A stretch of 64,000 nucleotides of DNA, taken from NCBI GenBank assembly GCA_022823825.1, contig JAJEHG010000033.1, forward strand, positions 1 through 64,000. Direction: 5' to 3'. The notes beneath the pieces are model-generated. The model was not told the DNA's origin. It worked only from the letters and a program-made list of their open reading frames with translations, and searched no databases. This stretch comes from Nitrosopumilaceae archaeon (lineage in GTDB: Archaea > Thermoproteota > Nitrososphaeria > Nitrososphaerales > Nitrosopumilaceae). A program made the position numbers and the translations under genes. Of the stretch, positions 1-7,990 are shown piece by piece. Every line of letters starts with the position of its first letter. The stretch's first letter is position 1.

Positions 1-191
1 TTGAGATGCTGTGGCGCGAGATAAAGCGCGCCATCGCGGGCAGGTACTTTGAGGGCGGGTTTGAGCAGATGAAGTGGTCCATCGTGCGCATGCTCTCTGA
101 CGGCCAGGTGCGCATAGCGAGGCTGTTCGGGTACATGCTTGGCGCCATGCGTGACGGCAGGCAGGGGGCGCCCGCGCCCCGGCCTGCGTGA
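1..191 (+). CDS. C-terminal end of an unrecognised protein (partial)
   Basis: An open frame enters from the window edge and ends at the TGA at 189-191. About 60 residues are visible, rich in Arg, Met and aromatic residues, with a basic Pro/Ala tail. The codons are GC-rich like the bulk of the window. I recognise no family. It may be the end of a longer gene that starts before the window, or a short ORF starting at the ATG at position 6. Confidence 0.4.
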   Translation, partial: EMLWREIKRAIAGRYFEGGFEQMKWSIVRMLSDGQVRIARLFGYMLGAMRDGRQGAPAPRPA

Positions 192-370
192 CGCGCCGGC
201 GGCGTGCCGCAGGGGCCCGCGCGTACCCGCGGCTGCGCACAATTCCGCACGCGCGTTCCGAACCGCCGGGCGGACGCATTCCTGCCCGCCGCCAGAGGCG
301 CGGATCCCGCCTTCCTGCGTCCGTCGCTGCCGTACGGGGCCTGAAACCACACCATGTGACCATAAGAGTG

Positions 371-508
371 TCAGAAAACCATCATGTCTTTTTTCAGATT
401 ACTATGCACAAAAATTACTCGCGTTGCATGCGCCAGCGCGCAGAGCAGGGCCGCATAAACTCGGGTTTTCGGTCCCTCCACCTGTATGAGTTCGGTTCTT
501 GATTCCAT
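371..508 (-). CDS. Possible small leaderless gene, 45 aa, unknown
   Basis: On the minus strand an ATG at 508 opens 45 codons. A TTAATTAAAAG box at about 531-541 lies 25-30 bases upstream of it. This is the spacing seen before many better supported genes in this window, and it suggests a leaderless transcript. The product is mixed in character with a hydrophobic middle (Ala/Leu/Cys) and a Lys-rich end. No family is recognised, so only the promoter spacing supports it. Confidence 0.25.
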   Translation of the reverse strand: MESRTELIQVEGPKTRVYAALLCALAHATRVIFVHSNLKKDMMVF

Positions 509-814
509 GCCGTTCGCCGGATCACGGGGATTAATTAAAAGCTCATATAGATCTTTCGTTTCCGCGGCCTGACGGTTCGGGCCCACCGCGTACTGCCATC
601 CCGGCCCTGCCGCCGCATCCACACGCAGAAAAAAGCACCCGGACCAATGCAGTTGGCGCATGGGATGTCGTGTCGCGCATCCCCTAGCACCGCCACGGGT
701 GAGGGCGAGGGGGGGAGGATGCAAATCAGGCCAAGTCGGGTCTAACGGTCAAAACGCACCGGATTTCAGGCGTCAAAAATCTACTCTGCCGCTTTCTGAT
801 CTACCAACAACACC

Positions 815-825
815 CTTATTATACC
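815..825 (+). promoter_or_regulatory. TATA-like box upstream of the CBASS region
   Basis: TTATTATACCG lies about 27-37 bases before the ATG at 852, typical archaeal TATA-to-start spacing. No other clear box occurs between here and the CD-NTase start, so this could drive the whole CBASS operon. That is inference from spacing only. Confidence 0.35.
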
Positions 826-851
826 GTATTTTACAATGTTGTACGAATTAC

Positions 852-1058
852 ATGAATTTGATGGTTTGGAAAGCACTGACTCCGTTACTACACGAAAGCT
901 GCCGAACATGGGAATGTTCAACACGGATCTTGATCCACAGGCCCGTTGAGATATCCAGGATAACTGGAATAGAGTATATTGTCTCGAAGATCGTTGACAA
1001 GGCCAGAGTACCTAATCGACAGGGGCAGGCTGGGGGAGTGGAACTTTATTTTGAGTGA
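852..1058 (+). CDS. Small ORF of unknown function upstream of CBASS
   Basis: This frame of 68 codons starts at the ATG at 852, correctly spaced behind the box at 815, and ends at 1058. It overlaps the next small frame (979-1212) in another register, so the two may be remains of one frameshifted gene. The product has no recognisable motif. It belongs to the AT-rich block that carries the CBASS genes. Confidence 0.25.
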   Translation: MNLMVWKALTPLLHESCRTWECSTRILIHRPVEISRITGIEYIVSKIVDKARVPNRQGQAGGVELYFE

Positions 1059-1212
1059 GATAGGCGTGGTGGATCTCCATATAGACGCTACCAAGACTAA
1101 AAAGATGGCGAATGGTATCACCGATGGCGTTACTAACACCTCGGCAGTGACCGCAAATACAACTGTAGCTACCACAAAATCTACAGAGACTGAATGTCGG
1201 GAGGGAGTTTAA
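979..1212 (+). CDS. Small ORF abutting the CD-NTase start
   Basis: The frame opens at a TTG at 979 and ends at the TAA at 1210-1212, directly before the ATG of the CD-NTase gene. The 77-residue product begins basic and ends in a Thr/Ala/Val-rich tail. No family is recognised. The exact abutment is compatible with translational coupling, but the frame may be non-coding or the 3' half of a disrupted gene together with 852-1058. Confidence 0.25.
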   Translation: MSRRSLTRPEYLIDRGRLGEWNFILSEIGVVDLHIDATKTKKMANGITDGVTNTSAVTANTTVATTKSTETECREGV

Positions 1213-2193
1213 ATGAGCGAGCCATTTGTAACTCATGCCGGAATACTCTCCTTCGCAGAGGAGCAAGTTAATCTTTCATCACATGATAAGCGCCGATACC
1301 GAGAACAGGTAAATTCCCTACGTGAAAAACTGGCGCAGCACATTGCAAGCAACCCAGGATTCGGACTAGTCAAAATGCTACATGCGGGAAGTGTTGCCAA
1401 AGGAACTGCCCTGCGCAACATTAATGATCTTGATGCCGCCGTATACGTGAAGAAGGATCAAACTCCTACTGATGAAAGAGAGATAGTGCCATGGGTAGGA
1501 GAGCGCCTCCGCGAAGTATATCCCCAAAAGGATGCGAGTGACTTTGATACTAGCTCTCCCCACTCTGTGAAAATTCATTTCAGAGGAAGCGGGCTAGATG
1601 TTGACATTGTCCCGGTCCTCTACGAGGGAGACGAACACGACCGTGGATATTTGATAGACAAGTATACCGGCGAGAGACTGCTCACCAGCATCCCGCTTCA
1701 TCTCCAATTTATCCGTAAACGGAAGGAGGCCAACCCGAGACATTTTGCCCAAGTCGTGCGCTTAGTCAAATGGTGGGCTAAACAACGAAAAGACGAAAAC
1801 TCTGCATTCAAATGCAAATCTTTCCTATTGGAACTACTTGTGGCTCACTTGGCTGACTCCGGTGTAAAGTTGGAGGACTATCCGCAAGCCCTTGAAAAAT
1901 TCTTCAGCTATATAGTAAAGACAGGTCTTGAGAAGCGCGTTGCATTCGGCGATTATTATCCCGCTAGCACTCTTCCAAACCCTACGGGAGACGCCATCGA
2001 AGTTTTCGATCCAGTCAATGCCGAAAATAATGTTACCAACAGGTACTCAGTTAGCGATCGTGATGCACTTGTCAAGGCCGCCGAAGAAGCAGCAGACGCC
2101 ATACGAGAGGCCTTCTACGCCACCACCACAAAGCGTGCAGTAGAGTCTTGGCAAGTTATTCTCGGACCATCTTTCAGGAGTAGACATCTATGA
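1213..2193 (+). CDS. CBASS CD-NTase (cGAS/DncV-like nucleotidyltransferase)
   Basis: The product would make a cyclic oligonucleotide second messenger after phage sensing and so start the CBASS response. The 326 residues show the polymerase-beta/OAS nucleotidyltransferase signature: GSVAKGT around residues 59-65, the first acidic pair DLD at 72-74, and the third Asp in DVDIVPV at about 129-131. The helical OAS1-C-like part follows (WWAKQRK, then FKCKSFLLELL). The stop overlaps the start of the HORMA gene by four bases (ATGA). The gene is AT-richer than the genomic background here, which suggests transfer. The exact clade (CdnC, CdnD or other) and the nucleotide product cannot be read from sequence by eye. 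Confidence 0.9.
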   Translation: MSEPFVTHAGILSFAEEQVNLSSHDKRRYREQVNSLREKLAQHIASNPGFGLVKMLHAGSVAKGTALRNINDLDAAVYVKKDQTPTDEREIVPWVGERLREVYPQKDASDFDTSSPHSVKIHFRGSGLDVDIVPVLYEGDEHDRGYLIDKYTGERLLTSIPLHLQFIRKRKEANPRHFAQVVRLVKWWAKQRKDENSAFKCKSFLLELLVAHLADSGVKLEDYPQALEKFFSYIVKTGLEKRVAFGDYYPASTLPNPTGDAIEVFDPVNAENNVTNRYSVSDRDALVKAAEEAADAIREAFYATTTKRAVESWQVILGPSFRSRHL

Positions 2194-2693
2194 CATTCTC
2201 CTTTACAACAAGCTCCACGTTTACTAGAACCGGTGCAAGATACATTGCTTCCAAGGTGGCAGCAGATCTCAGGGGCATGAGAGACTACTACAAACAGCCG
2301 GACGAATCCCGGATACGGGACTATAATGAGGAACTGACCGAACTCTTGGCGGGGGGTTATCTTGCAACTGTAGAATATGGATTTGTGAAAAATGATCAAA
2401 GGATAGTTACCCTGTATTATGAGGTTCGGCCTGACGGTTCACTTTCGGACGAAAGATCTGGGAATGTTTATGCAAGAGTAGACATTTCTAATGCAAAGTG
2501 GTTCTCATTTCTAACCTACAGCGATAAATGGGAATCATTATCCCCTGCCGACAAACAGCAGATCAAGGCACGAATACACATCAAGCGCGCTCCGGGAGAA
2601 CGTCCACAGGACGGCAATGGTTACTGGGTGATGGATAAAAGTTACTCTTCTCAAGATATGGATATGCAACGGAAGACGTTCCGTCCCTACTAG
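2190..2693 (+). CDS. CBASS HORMA-domain protein (bacterial HORMA family 1)
   Basis: The 167-residue protein begins FSFTTSSTFTRTGARYIASK, the characteristic opening of the single-HORMA partners of type III CBASS. A helix follows (DYNEELTELLAGGYLATVEYGF) and then beta-rich segments to the end. In studied systems the HORMA protein binds a peptide, closes, and switches on the CD-NTase. A TRIP13-like ATPase opens it again. The gene overlaps the CD-NTase stop by four bases and is followed without a gap by the ATPase gene, so the three are probably translated in a coupled way. A closure peptide should exist in a partner; the CD-NTase C-terminal tail is one candidate (inference). Confidence 0.85.
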   Translation: MTFSFTTSSTFTRTGARYIASKVAADLRGMRDYYKQPDESRIRDYNEELTELLAGGYLATVEYGFVKNDQRIVTLYYEVRPDGSLSDERSGNVYARVDISNAKWFSFLTYSDKWESLSPADKQQIKARIHIKRAPGERPQDGNGYWVMDKSYSSQDMDMQRKTFRPY

Positions 2694-3641
2694 GTGCTCG
2701 GTATGGCTTCCGACGAACTGTTCGACGAGATTAGAGAAATGCCAAATGCTGACGCAGATAGAGAATTCAAAAAGCTTGTAGGGCTAGATCGTCTAAAGGA
2801 TATTCTATTAAAAGAAGCCAGTCTTATTCTTGTTCCGGAGCTACTGGAGCAGTGGAGCAGTAAAAAACACGGGATTGTTCTGCCGTGCGTGGAGCAGTTT
2901 CATAATCGTCCACCAGTGATGGTGTTTTCCGGAGATGTAGGTACTGGAAAGACTACACTTGCAGATAGTTTGGGCAGTCCCATAGCCCGAGAAGAAGACA
3001 TCAAAGTGACGCATATCCGCTTGAGCCTCACCACCCGTGGCGAAGGAGCCGTAGGGCAGATGACCAGTCTGATATCTAGAGCATTTGACGAAGTGGTGAA
3101 ACTGGCTAAGAGAGGGACTAAGTCAGACGGGAAGCCTACATCGGCAGTCGTTTTCGTGATCGATGAGGCCGACGCGCTTGTAGAGTCACGGGACACCGAA
3201 CAAATGCACCACGAAGATCGCGCGGGAGTCGACGCTATGATTAGTGGGATAGATCGTATCACACGAGAGCATTTACCAGTTTTAGTGATACTGTGCACCA
3301 ATCGTAGCAGAGCACTCGATCCGGCTGTTCTGCGCCGTGCGGCAATTCATCATGAGTTTATGCGCCCAGACGCAGAACAAAGAGAAGCTCTGTTTCGTAG
3401 GGCCTTTGACAGGGTTTTTGACGACGAGCAATACAGGGAATTGTCCCGTCGAACCGGTTCAAACGCGAGCGGTCGGAACTACGGCCATTCCTTTTCGGAC
3501 ATTACTCAACGTCTCATACCCAACATTCTTCTAGATGCTTTTCCAAACAGACCGGTCAGTTTTGATCTAGCCTTATCAATACTTGACCGGACTGAACCGA
3601 CTCGGCCGTTCGGCCCTACGGATGGCGAACAGAAATCATGA
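2694..3641 (+). CDS. CBASS TRIP13/Pch2-like AAA+ ATPase
   Basis: The protein has 315 residues with one AAA+ module: Walker A GDVGTGKT at 80-87, Walker B VFVIDEAD at about 153-160, and the ALDPAVLRRA region containing probable arginine fingers near 200-215. In type III CBASS this ATPase remodels closed HORMA and shuts the alarm off. The frame opens with GTG at 2694 immediately after the HORMA stop. An in-frame ATG at 2703 is the alternative start. The stop overlaps the effector start by four bases. Position between HORMA and effector is the usual one for this family. Confidence 0.88.
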   Translation: MLGMASDELFDEIREMPNADADREFKKLVGLDRLKDILLKEASLILVPELLEQWSSKKHGIVLPCVEQFHNRPPVMVFSGDVGTGKTTLADSLGSPIAREEDIKVTHIRLSLTTRGEGAVGQMTSLISRAFDEVVKLAKRGTKSDGKPTSAVVFVIDEADALVESRDTEQMHHEDRAGVDAMISGIDRITREHLPVLVILCTNRSRALDPAVLRRAAIHHEFMRPDAEQREALFRRAFDRVFDDEQYRELSRRTGSNASGRNYGHSFSDITQRLIPNILLDAFPNRPVSFDLALSILDRTEPTRPFGPTDGEQKS

Positions 3642-5089
3642 TCACCGGACTGAGCCCAAGCGGCGCTCGAATCAGAGGCGATGACTATCAGCATTTATTC
3701 ACGTGGTGGCAAGCGCTCAGAGCGGTTATTGGAGCGAGTGACATAATCAAAATAGGGATAGAAGATCCCAGTGCCAAAAACGCTGACGACGTCACCGTGT
3801 ACATGAAAAACGGAGTGCGGGAATACTATCAGGCAAAGTCTTCCGTCGACGCACGCGACCCTGTTGGAATTATGTGGCTTATGAAACCCTCGAGATCAGG
3901 AGGATCGAGTATAATCCAAAGATTCTATAATCTGTGGGAAGGCGAACAAGACGGGCACAAACCCAAGATAATCTTGGTAACAAACCGTCTCCCTCTAGCA
4001 GGGGATATACTGAGCATGAGAGACGGCCGGGACTGCACCATCGTACGCCACTTACGAAGTGCACAGCCCAGATCAAAGACAGGTTCTATTCGTCGTGAGC
4101 TTGCCAAACACCTCGGGGTCACTGAAAGTAAGGCAGTGCAGTTCTTCCATGATTTTCAGCTCTGGTTTGGAATAACCGATAATTTGCTAACAGATTCTGT
4201 GCGGGATCGTATGCACATGGCTGGCCTTCGTTATGACGAGGAGGCAATAGCTCGAGGTGTAGCGATTGTGCATGACTGGGTAACAGGAGGAAAAAGAGAG
4301 ATCATAACAGCAGAGTTGCACCAAGTGGTTGAACCATTAAAGCAGCCCGACGATCCACCAAAGGCCTCAATCCTTGTCCAAGCAATTGACCGTGACACTA
4401 TCCCGGAAGCTGCTACAGTTGTCCTTGACTGGTTATGCTTGTTTCCAGGCAACGAACCAAGAGTCAGGCGCCAAGCGTCAGACCCGACGCTGTGGAATAA
4501 CCGGTTTAGGCCAGAACTACGACAGGCAGCGCGGGAACTGCGATCGCAAGGACACACTCACATTCTAGTTAAGGGGTATATGCGCTTGTCTACGTGGTTT
4601 ACCGCTGGCGTGGAGCTGGGTAAGATGGCGGGATTTGAGGTTTCATCATTTCAGGGCCTGGCTGCATGGTCTTCGGTTGGAAACGTGCCTAGCATTGGCA
4701 TCAAGCATACTACTACAACTCTAGGATTCGGCAAAGATCTTGCAGTGGGTATCGCTTTGGCAATGGATCCCTCTGCAGACGTGTTAACATATCTTCGTGA
4801 CCAGCGAATTGATGTGGGGGAGTACGTCTGCATAAGCCCTACGAGTGGCGCCAACAACCAAACCATTGGCAACGCTGCCGAGGCTAGAGGCTGGGCTTAT
4901 AGCGTACGAGACTCGGTTCGTCGCCTCGTTCTGAAATATGAACCGGGCCAAATACATCTCTTCCTAGCAGGCCCACACGGAGCGATACTTTTGTTGGGTC
5001 ACTTGTGGGATCGCATGCCACACACACAATTATACGAGGATCTCAATTCACCTAAAGGATACGCTCCTTCGTATCTAATTCCTAGATAA
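3638..5089 (+). CDS. CBASS effector, Cap4-like DUF4297 nuclease with SAVED domain
   Basis: The 483-residue protein looks like Cap4: an N-terminal PD-(D/E)xK-type DUF4297 nuclease and a C-terminal SAVED nucleotide sensor. The first part has IRGDDYQHL near 12-20, then D51 and Q65-A-K67 as the probable catalytic D...(E/Q)xK set. The last 200 residues carry SAVED hallmarks: ISPTSGANNQT, then the LFLAGPHGAILLLGHLWDR region and a late YED. In known systems ligand binding to SAVED drives assembly and indiscriminate DNA cutting, killing the infected cell. The gene overlaps the ATPase gene by four bases and closes the operon. Identification is by motifs; ligand and cut preference are unknown. Confidence 0.85.
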   Translation: MITGLSPSGARIRGDDYQHLFTWWQALRAVIGASDIIKIGIEDPSAKNADDVTVYMKNGVREYYQAKSSVDARDPVGIMWLMKPSRSGGSSIIQRFYNLWEGEQDGHKPKIILVTNRLPLAGDILSMRDGRDCTIVRHLRSAQPRSKTGSIRRELAKHLGVTESKAVQFFHDFQLWFGITDNLLTDSVRDRMHMAGLRYDEEAIARGVAIVHDWVTGGKREIITAELHQVVEPLKQPDDPPKASILVQAIDRDTIPEAATVVLDWLCLFPGNEPRVRRQASDPTLWNNRFRPELRQAARELRSQGHTHILVKGYMRLSTWFTAGVELGKMAGFEVSSFQGLAAWSSVGNVPSIGIKHTTTTLGFGKDLAVGIALAMDPSADVLTYLRDQRIDVGEYVCISPTSGANNQTIGNAAEARGWAYSVRDSVRRLVLKYEPGQIHLFLAGPHGAILLLGHLWDRMPHTQLYEDLNSPKGYAPSYLIPR

Positions 5090-5515
5090 AGCACAGATGC
5101 ATTCGTGGTCAAAGTTTTCTCACTAACATATGGTATACGTCCTAGCAGTCTCTAGTGTACACGTCCGTGACGTTGAACAATAACACCAGCTAGACTCCCC
5201 ACACCACACGTACGACATACCGGCCTCCCAAAACTGTCCCGACTCCGCCGGCTTGGGAGCGCCTTGTTGGATCGTATTATCTGGGATTTCGTCTTTTTTG
5301 GCTCGATTCAGTTCTTCATTAGATACAGCCTTGCCTTCTTTCGGTTTACGGGTACGTCGTAGCCCCGAACAAGCTGCGCCACATCCTGCGCGTCCCGTAC
5401 GCGGGCCTAGTACCGGTGGCCTGCAGTGTCCTAGGCCACGTCAGGTCGTCATCCGGCCTACTGCGCCTCCCATCCGCGGACGGCCACTGGCAGAATTTAT
5501 CGACTCCGGATGTCA
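5090..5515. other. Intergenic stretch after the CBASS operon
   Basis: The sequence moves from AT-rich to mixed composition. On the minus strand at about 5300-5400 there is an open stretch of about 32 codons ending in a TGA (reading RGYDVPVNRKKARLYLMKN at its end), with an upstream in-frame stop. It may be the debris of an older gene. No start, promoter or family could be assigned, and no repeat matching the left side of the CBASS block was found. Confidence 0.35.
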
Positions 5516-5935
5516 CTATTTCCGTGAGCGGCGCCGTTCCTCGATCTTTCTTCTAATCTTCCGCAGGCACTTGTCGGGATCGGAGTTTATGTTGTGCTCC
5601 CAGAACCGCAGCACGGACCATCCCTCGCGTCGCAACTTTCTAGTGACGTAGCGATCACGCTTCATGTTTTTTAGAATCTTCTCCCTCCAGAACGTTTGCC
5701 TAGGAACTTTCCCATGTCGGTAGAGGTATCCATGCCAAAAGTCCCCGTCGCAGAACACGGCTATTCTCATCTGGCGGTGCGCAAAGTCCGGATTCCCCAG
5801 CATGCTCGGATACATCTCAAACCGCATGTCCGTATCGGCCAAGATTTCTCTCATCTTCAGGTCTATTCCAGTCCACTTGCCCCTGATCCTTGACATGATC
5901 CACGAACGCTTCTCCGGCGTAAACACGTCCGCCAA
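5516..5935 (-). CDS. vsr: Vsr-like very-short-patch repair endonuclease
   Basis: From a TTG at 5935 the protein reads MADVFTPEKRSWIMSRIRGK, the standard Vsr opening, and runs 139 residues. This decides the start: the open frame continues 41 codons further upstream without resemblance. The core includes NPDFAH with the probable catalytic Asp at about 50, and the FWHG motif near 67-70. Classical Vsr has Cys zinc ligands around FWH, but here the motif is DGDFWHGY, so the zinc site looks lost or different. Vsr nicks T:G mismatches made by deamination of 5-methylcytosine. No cytosine methylase gene is seen nearby. It sits among mobile and defence genes, so a restriction-linked origin is plausible. 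Confidence 0.8.
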   Translation of the reverse strand: MADVFTPEKRSWIMSRIRGKWTGIDLKMREILADTDMRFEMYPSMLGNPDFAHRQMRIAVFCDGDFWHGYLYRHGKVPRQTFWREKILKNMKRDRYVTRKLRREGWSVLRFWEHNINSDPDKCLRKIRRKIEERRRSRK

Positions 5936-6082
5936 TACAGTCACTGCTGCTACACGCCATAATAAAGAGGTGAAGGGCCAACATCCGGCGCTAGCATGGC
6001 GATCCGGCAGTTCCATCCAAGACAGGAGTGCGGCGCGGGCAACCGGATCTCGCCACATATGGTACTGTGAAGCTCCATAACA

Positions 6083-6565
6083 TCAGTCCAGCAGGCATTC
6101 TGCACTGTCAAGAAATTCAAACGCAGGTTCAAAGGGTACGCCCTTGTGACTTGCGTTTCCATACAAAAGACAACTGACATCATAACAGAACGGCATCATG
6201 CCACCGCACTTTAGAAGGGTTAGATCCATAACATTGCCATGGTTGTCGTATTGATACACTCTAAGTACGGGGGTGCCATTTGTTGTGAAACCAAACTCAT
6301 CAGTAGACTCCGGGTACATTGCCTTGAACTTTTTGTAGATTGTATGCTTTTTGTATTCACCGTACCATTCGTCACCCTCCGGCTCGGAGAATATTGAGTT
6401 TCTAATCGTAAAATAGGCCGCCTTTATACGATCGTCCACGCCCCCGCCGGTAGTCTGGTTGGGTACTGACTCAAAGTATGCAGCTACAGATATGATTGCG
6501 GCACACGCGCATACAAGTATGATTCTGTTTCTGGTAAAAAAAGAGAGGGCAGTTATGAGGTCCAT
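6083..6565 (-). CDS. Membrane-anchored protein of unknown function, 160 aa
   Basis: I place the start at the ATG at 6565, which lies inside the last codons of the upstream gene (ATGGACCTCATAA, 13-base overlap). From there the protein begins MDLITALSFFTRNR and continues with a hydrophobic stretch of about 20 residues, a probable N-terminal anchor. The rest is polar with several Cys residues (LLKCGG, FCYDVSCLL) that could form disulfides outside the cell. The open frame extends 28 codons upstream, but that part overlaps the neighbour heavily. The overlap suggests joint expression with 6553-7845. No family is recognised. Confidence 0.6.
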   Translation of the reverse strand: MDLITALSFFTRNRIILVCACAAIISVAAYFESVPNQTTGGGVDDRIKAAYFTIRNSIFSEPEGDEWYGEYKKHTIYKKFKAMYPESTDEFGFTTNGTPVLRVYQYDNHGNVMDLTLLKCGGMMPFCYDVSCLLYGNASHKGVPFEPAFEFLDSAECLLD

Positions 6566-7845
6566 GCATTTGTGGTTCCAGTTAGATACCAGACGTACGA
6601 TGGATCGTCTCTGTCGCTTGCCAGCACATTCTTTGTTAACTTCGCACACCCTAGTCCGCTTGTAGTATGTGTCTGCTCGTTTCCTCCAATTTCAAGAGTG
6701 GCAATTGCATAATTGTAGGAACCTATGTGGGAACACGAAGATATGTGTATCTTCATGTAGTTGCTCGTACCATGGCCTGCTCCTTCTCTGGCACTTGTGT
6801 CGGGAGGGCTCAGTGTCATACGATGCTCTCCGGCACTCCAAGGGATTTCTTCTTTAACCTTGCATGTCCCATATGTGCACGTGTGGGGCTCACCATACAT
6901 TATGGTATAGTGAGGAGTCTCACTCCACGCATACGCGCTGGGCAGGATTAGTGACAGCCAGTTTGATGCCACTTCCGGAGGGGGCCCAGGATCCTTTTCA
7001 TACACCTTGGTATCGAGAATCTTGCGCAACGCGTCCGCGTCACATCCCTCGCTGTACCCGCATGCGGCAATGTTGACAACGACGTTCCAGTATTTGGTGT
7101 CGTTCTCAAACAGTGCGTCTGGAACGTTTCCGTGCTGTGCAAGCGTATTGAACGCGTCTGCCACATCGGGTGCGAACGTGACAAACTCTGATTCGGAGAT
7201 TATCTCGCCCAGTCTATCGTCAATAGCATCCACGGAGTCTGGGGCGGGGTATTTTTCTGCCAGCCAGTCGTGAAATATCTTTATGGGCCCTGTGTGGTTG
7301 TACTGGCCCTGCAATTTTTGCTTTGTCACCACCAGTGACGTGATCTCGTGTCCAAAGCCGGTCTTTTCAATTATCGTATCAAAGTTGTGAATCTTTGTGT
7401 GAATCTGAACCATTGCCTCGTTCCATCCGTTCTCCTGTATGTCCATAGTTGTGTATGCGCGCAAAGCAAACATCATCTGCCGAAACTCAGCGGAACTTGC
7501 GAACTGGGCTTCCCACTCTTCACCGTATCGTTCAATCAATTCATCATCGTAAATGTCGTCTTCAACAAGGGTGTTCTGCCTCAGATCCGCCAGATCCTGT
7601 TGGTACGCTGCCAGTGCAGCTGTCTGCCGCGCAGTATCGTTGCCGCCCTCTTGATCGGCAACCGATGCGTCATCTTCATCTGCCGGGGTGTCCGCGATGC
7701 CGCCTGTCTGCGCAACAGCATCACCTTCTGATGTCGATGCCGTTGTATCTGCAAATGACATGCTACTTATGCCCGACAGGGCCACGGCCATGGCCGCCAG
7801 CATCATAAACAGCATAAGTTTTATTCGTTGTTTTTCTTTTTGCAT
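6553..7845 (-). CDS. Secreted or surface protein of unknown function, 430 aa
   Basis: The protein starts MQKEKQRIKLMLFMMLAAMA, a basic start plus hydrophobic core typical of a signal peptide, with likely processing near the SFADTT segment at about residue 30. A Thr/Asp/Glu-rich linker follows, then a helical body of about 200 residues, and a Cys- and His-containing C-terminal part of about 130 residues that looks beta-rich. A TATA-like tract (attaaatag) at 7873-7880 lies about 30 bases before the ATG. The base composition is AT-richer than the host background. Together with the overlapping downstream gene it seems to form a surface-exposed pair. I do not recognise the family. Confidence 0.7.
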   Translation of the reverse strand: MQKEKQRIKLMLFMMLAAMAVALSGISSMSFADTTASTSEGDAVAQTGGIADTPADEDDASVADQEGGNDTARQTAALAAYQQDLADLRQNTLVEDDIYDDELIERYGEEWEAQFASSAEFRQMMFALRAYTTMDIQENGWNEAMVQIHTKIHNFDTIIEKTGFGHEITSLVVTKQKLQGQYNHTGPIKIFHDWLAEKYPAPDSVDAIDDRLGEIISESEFVTFAPDVADAFNTLAQHGNVPDALFENDTKYWNVVVNIAACGYSEGCDADALRKILDTKVYEKDPGPPPEVASNWLSLILPSAYAWSETPHYTIMYGEPHTCTYGTCKVKEEIPWSAGEHRMTLSPPDTSAREGAGHGTSNYMKIHISSCSHIGSYNYAIATLEIGGNEQTHTTSGLGCAKLTKNVLASDRDDPSYVWYLTGTTNAWTS

Positions 7846-7898
7846 ATTATAGTGTCGATACGCGCCATTGCTATTTAATTGTTGTTCGTGTCGTAGCG

Positions 7899-7990
7899 GT
7901 AACTGGTTAGGTCCGCTCTGAATTTACGCCTAGCAATTACAATGTTTGATCTGTTTTGTGCCTGAAAAATCAACCGACCTAACCAGTTAC
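7899..7990. mobile_element. 92-bp MITE with 15-bp terminal inverted repeats
   Basis: GTAACTGGTTAGGTC at 7899-7913 is the exact reverse complement of GACCTAACCAGTTAC at 7976-7990. The element is flanked by an exact 8-bp direct repeat, TCGTAGCG, at 7891-7898 and 7991-7998, the expected target-site duplication. No coding capacity fits in 92 bp, so it is a miniature non-autonomous element. The right-hand copy of the duplication contains the first five bases of the inverted repeat of the adjacent IS, so this element inserted into the IS end after the IS had arrived. Confidence 0.85.

Larger units (their letters stand above)
192..851. other. Intergenic stretch before the CBASS region
   Basis: Up to about position 340 the DNA is GC-rich. 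It then becomes mixed and clearly AT-richer from about 760. The only candidate gene is the short minus-strand frame at 371-508. A TATA-like TTATTATACC at 815-824 precedes the small ORF at 852. No repeat, tRNA or attachment site was recognised here. Confidence 0.4.

Noticed and set aside
139-502. Two plus-strand frames of about 100 codons after the first gene
   Set aside because: They overlap each other in different frames, are Arg/Pro-rich without motifs, and have no promoter.
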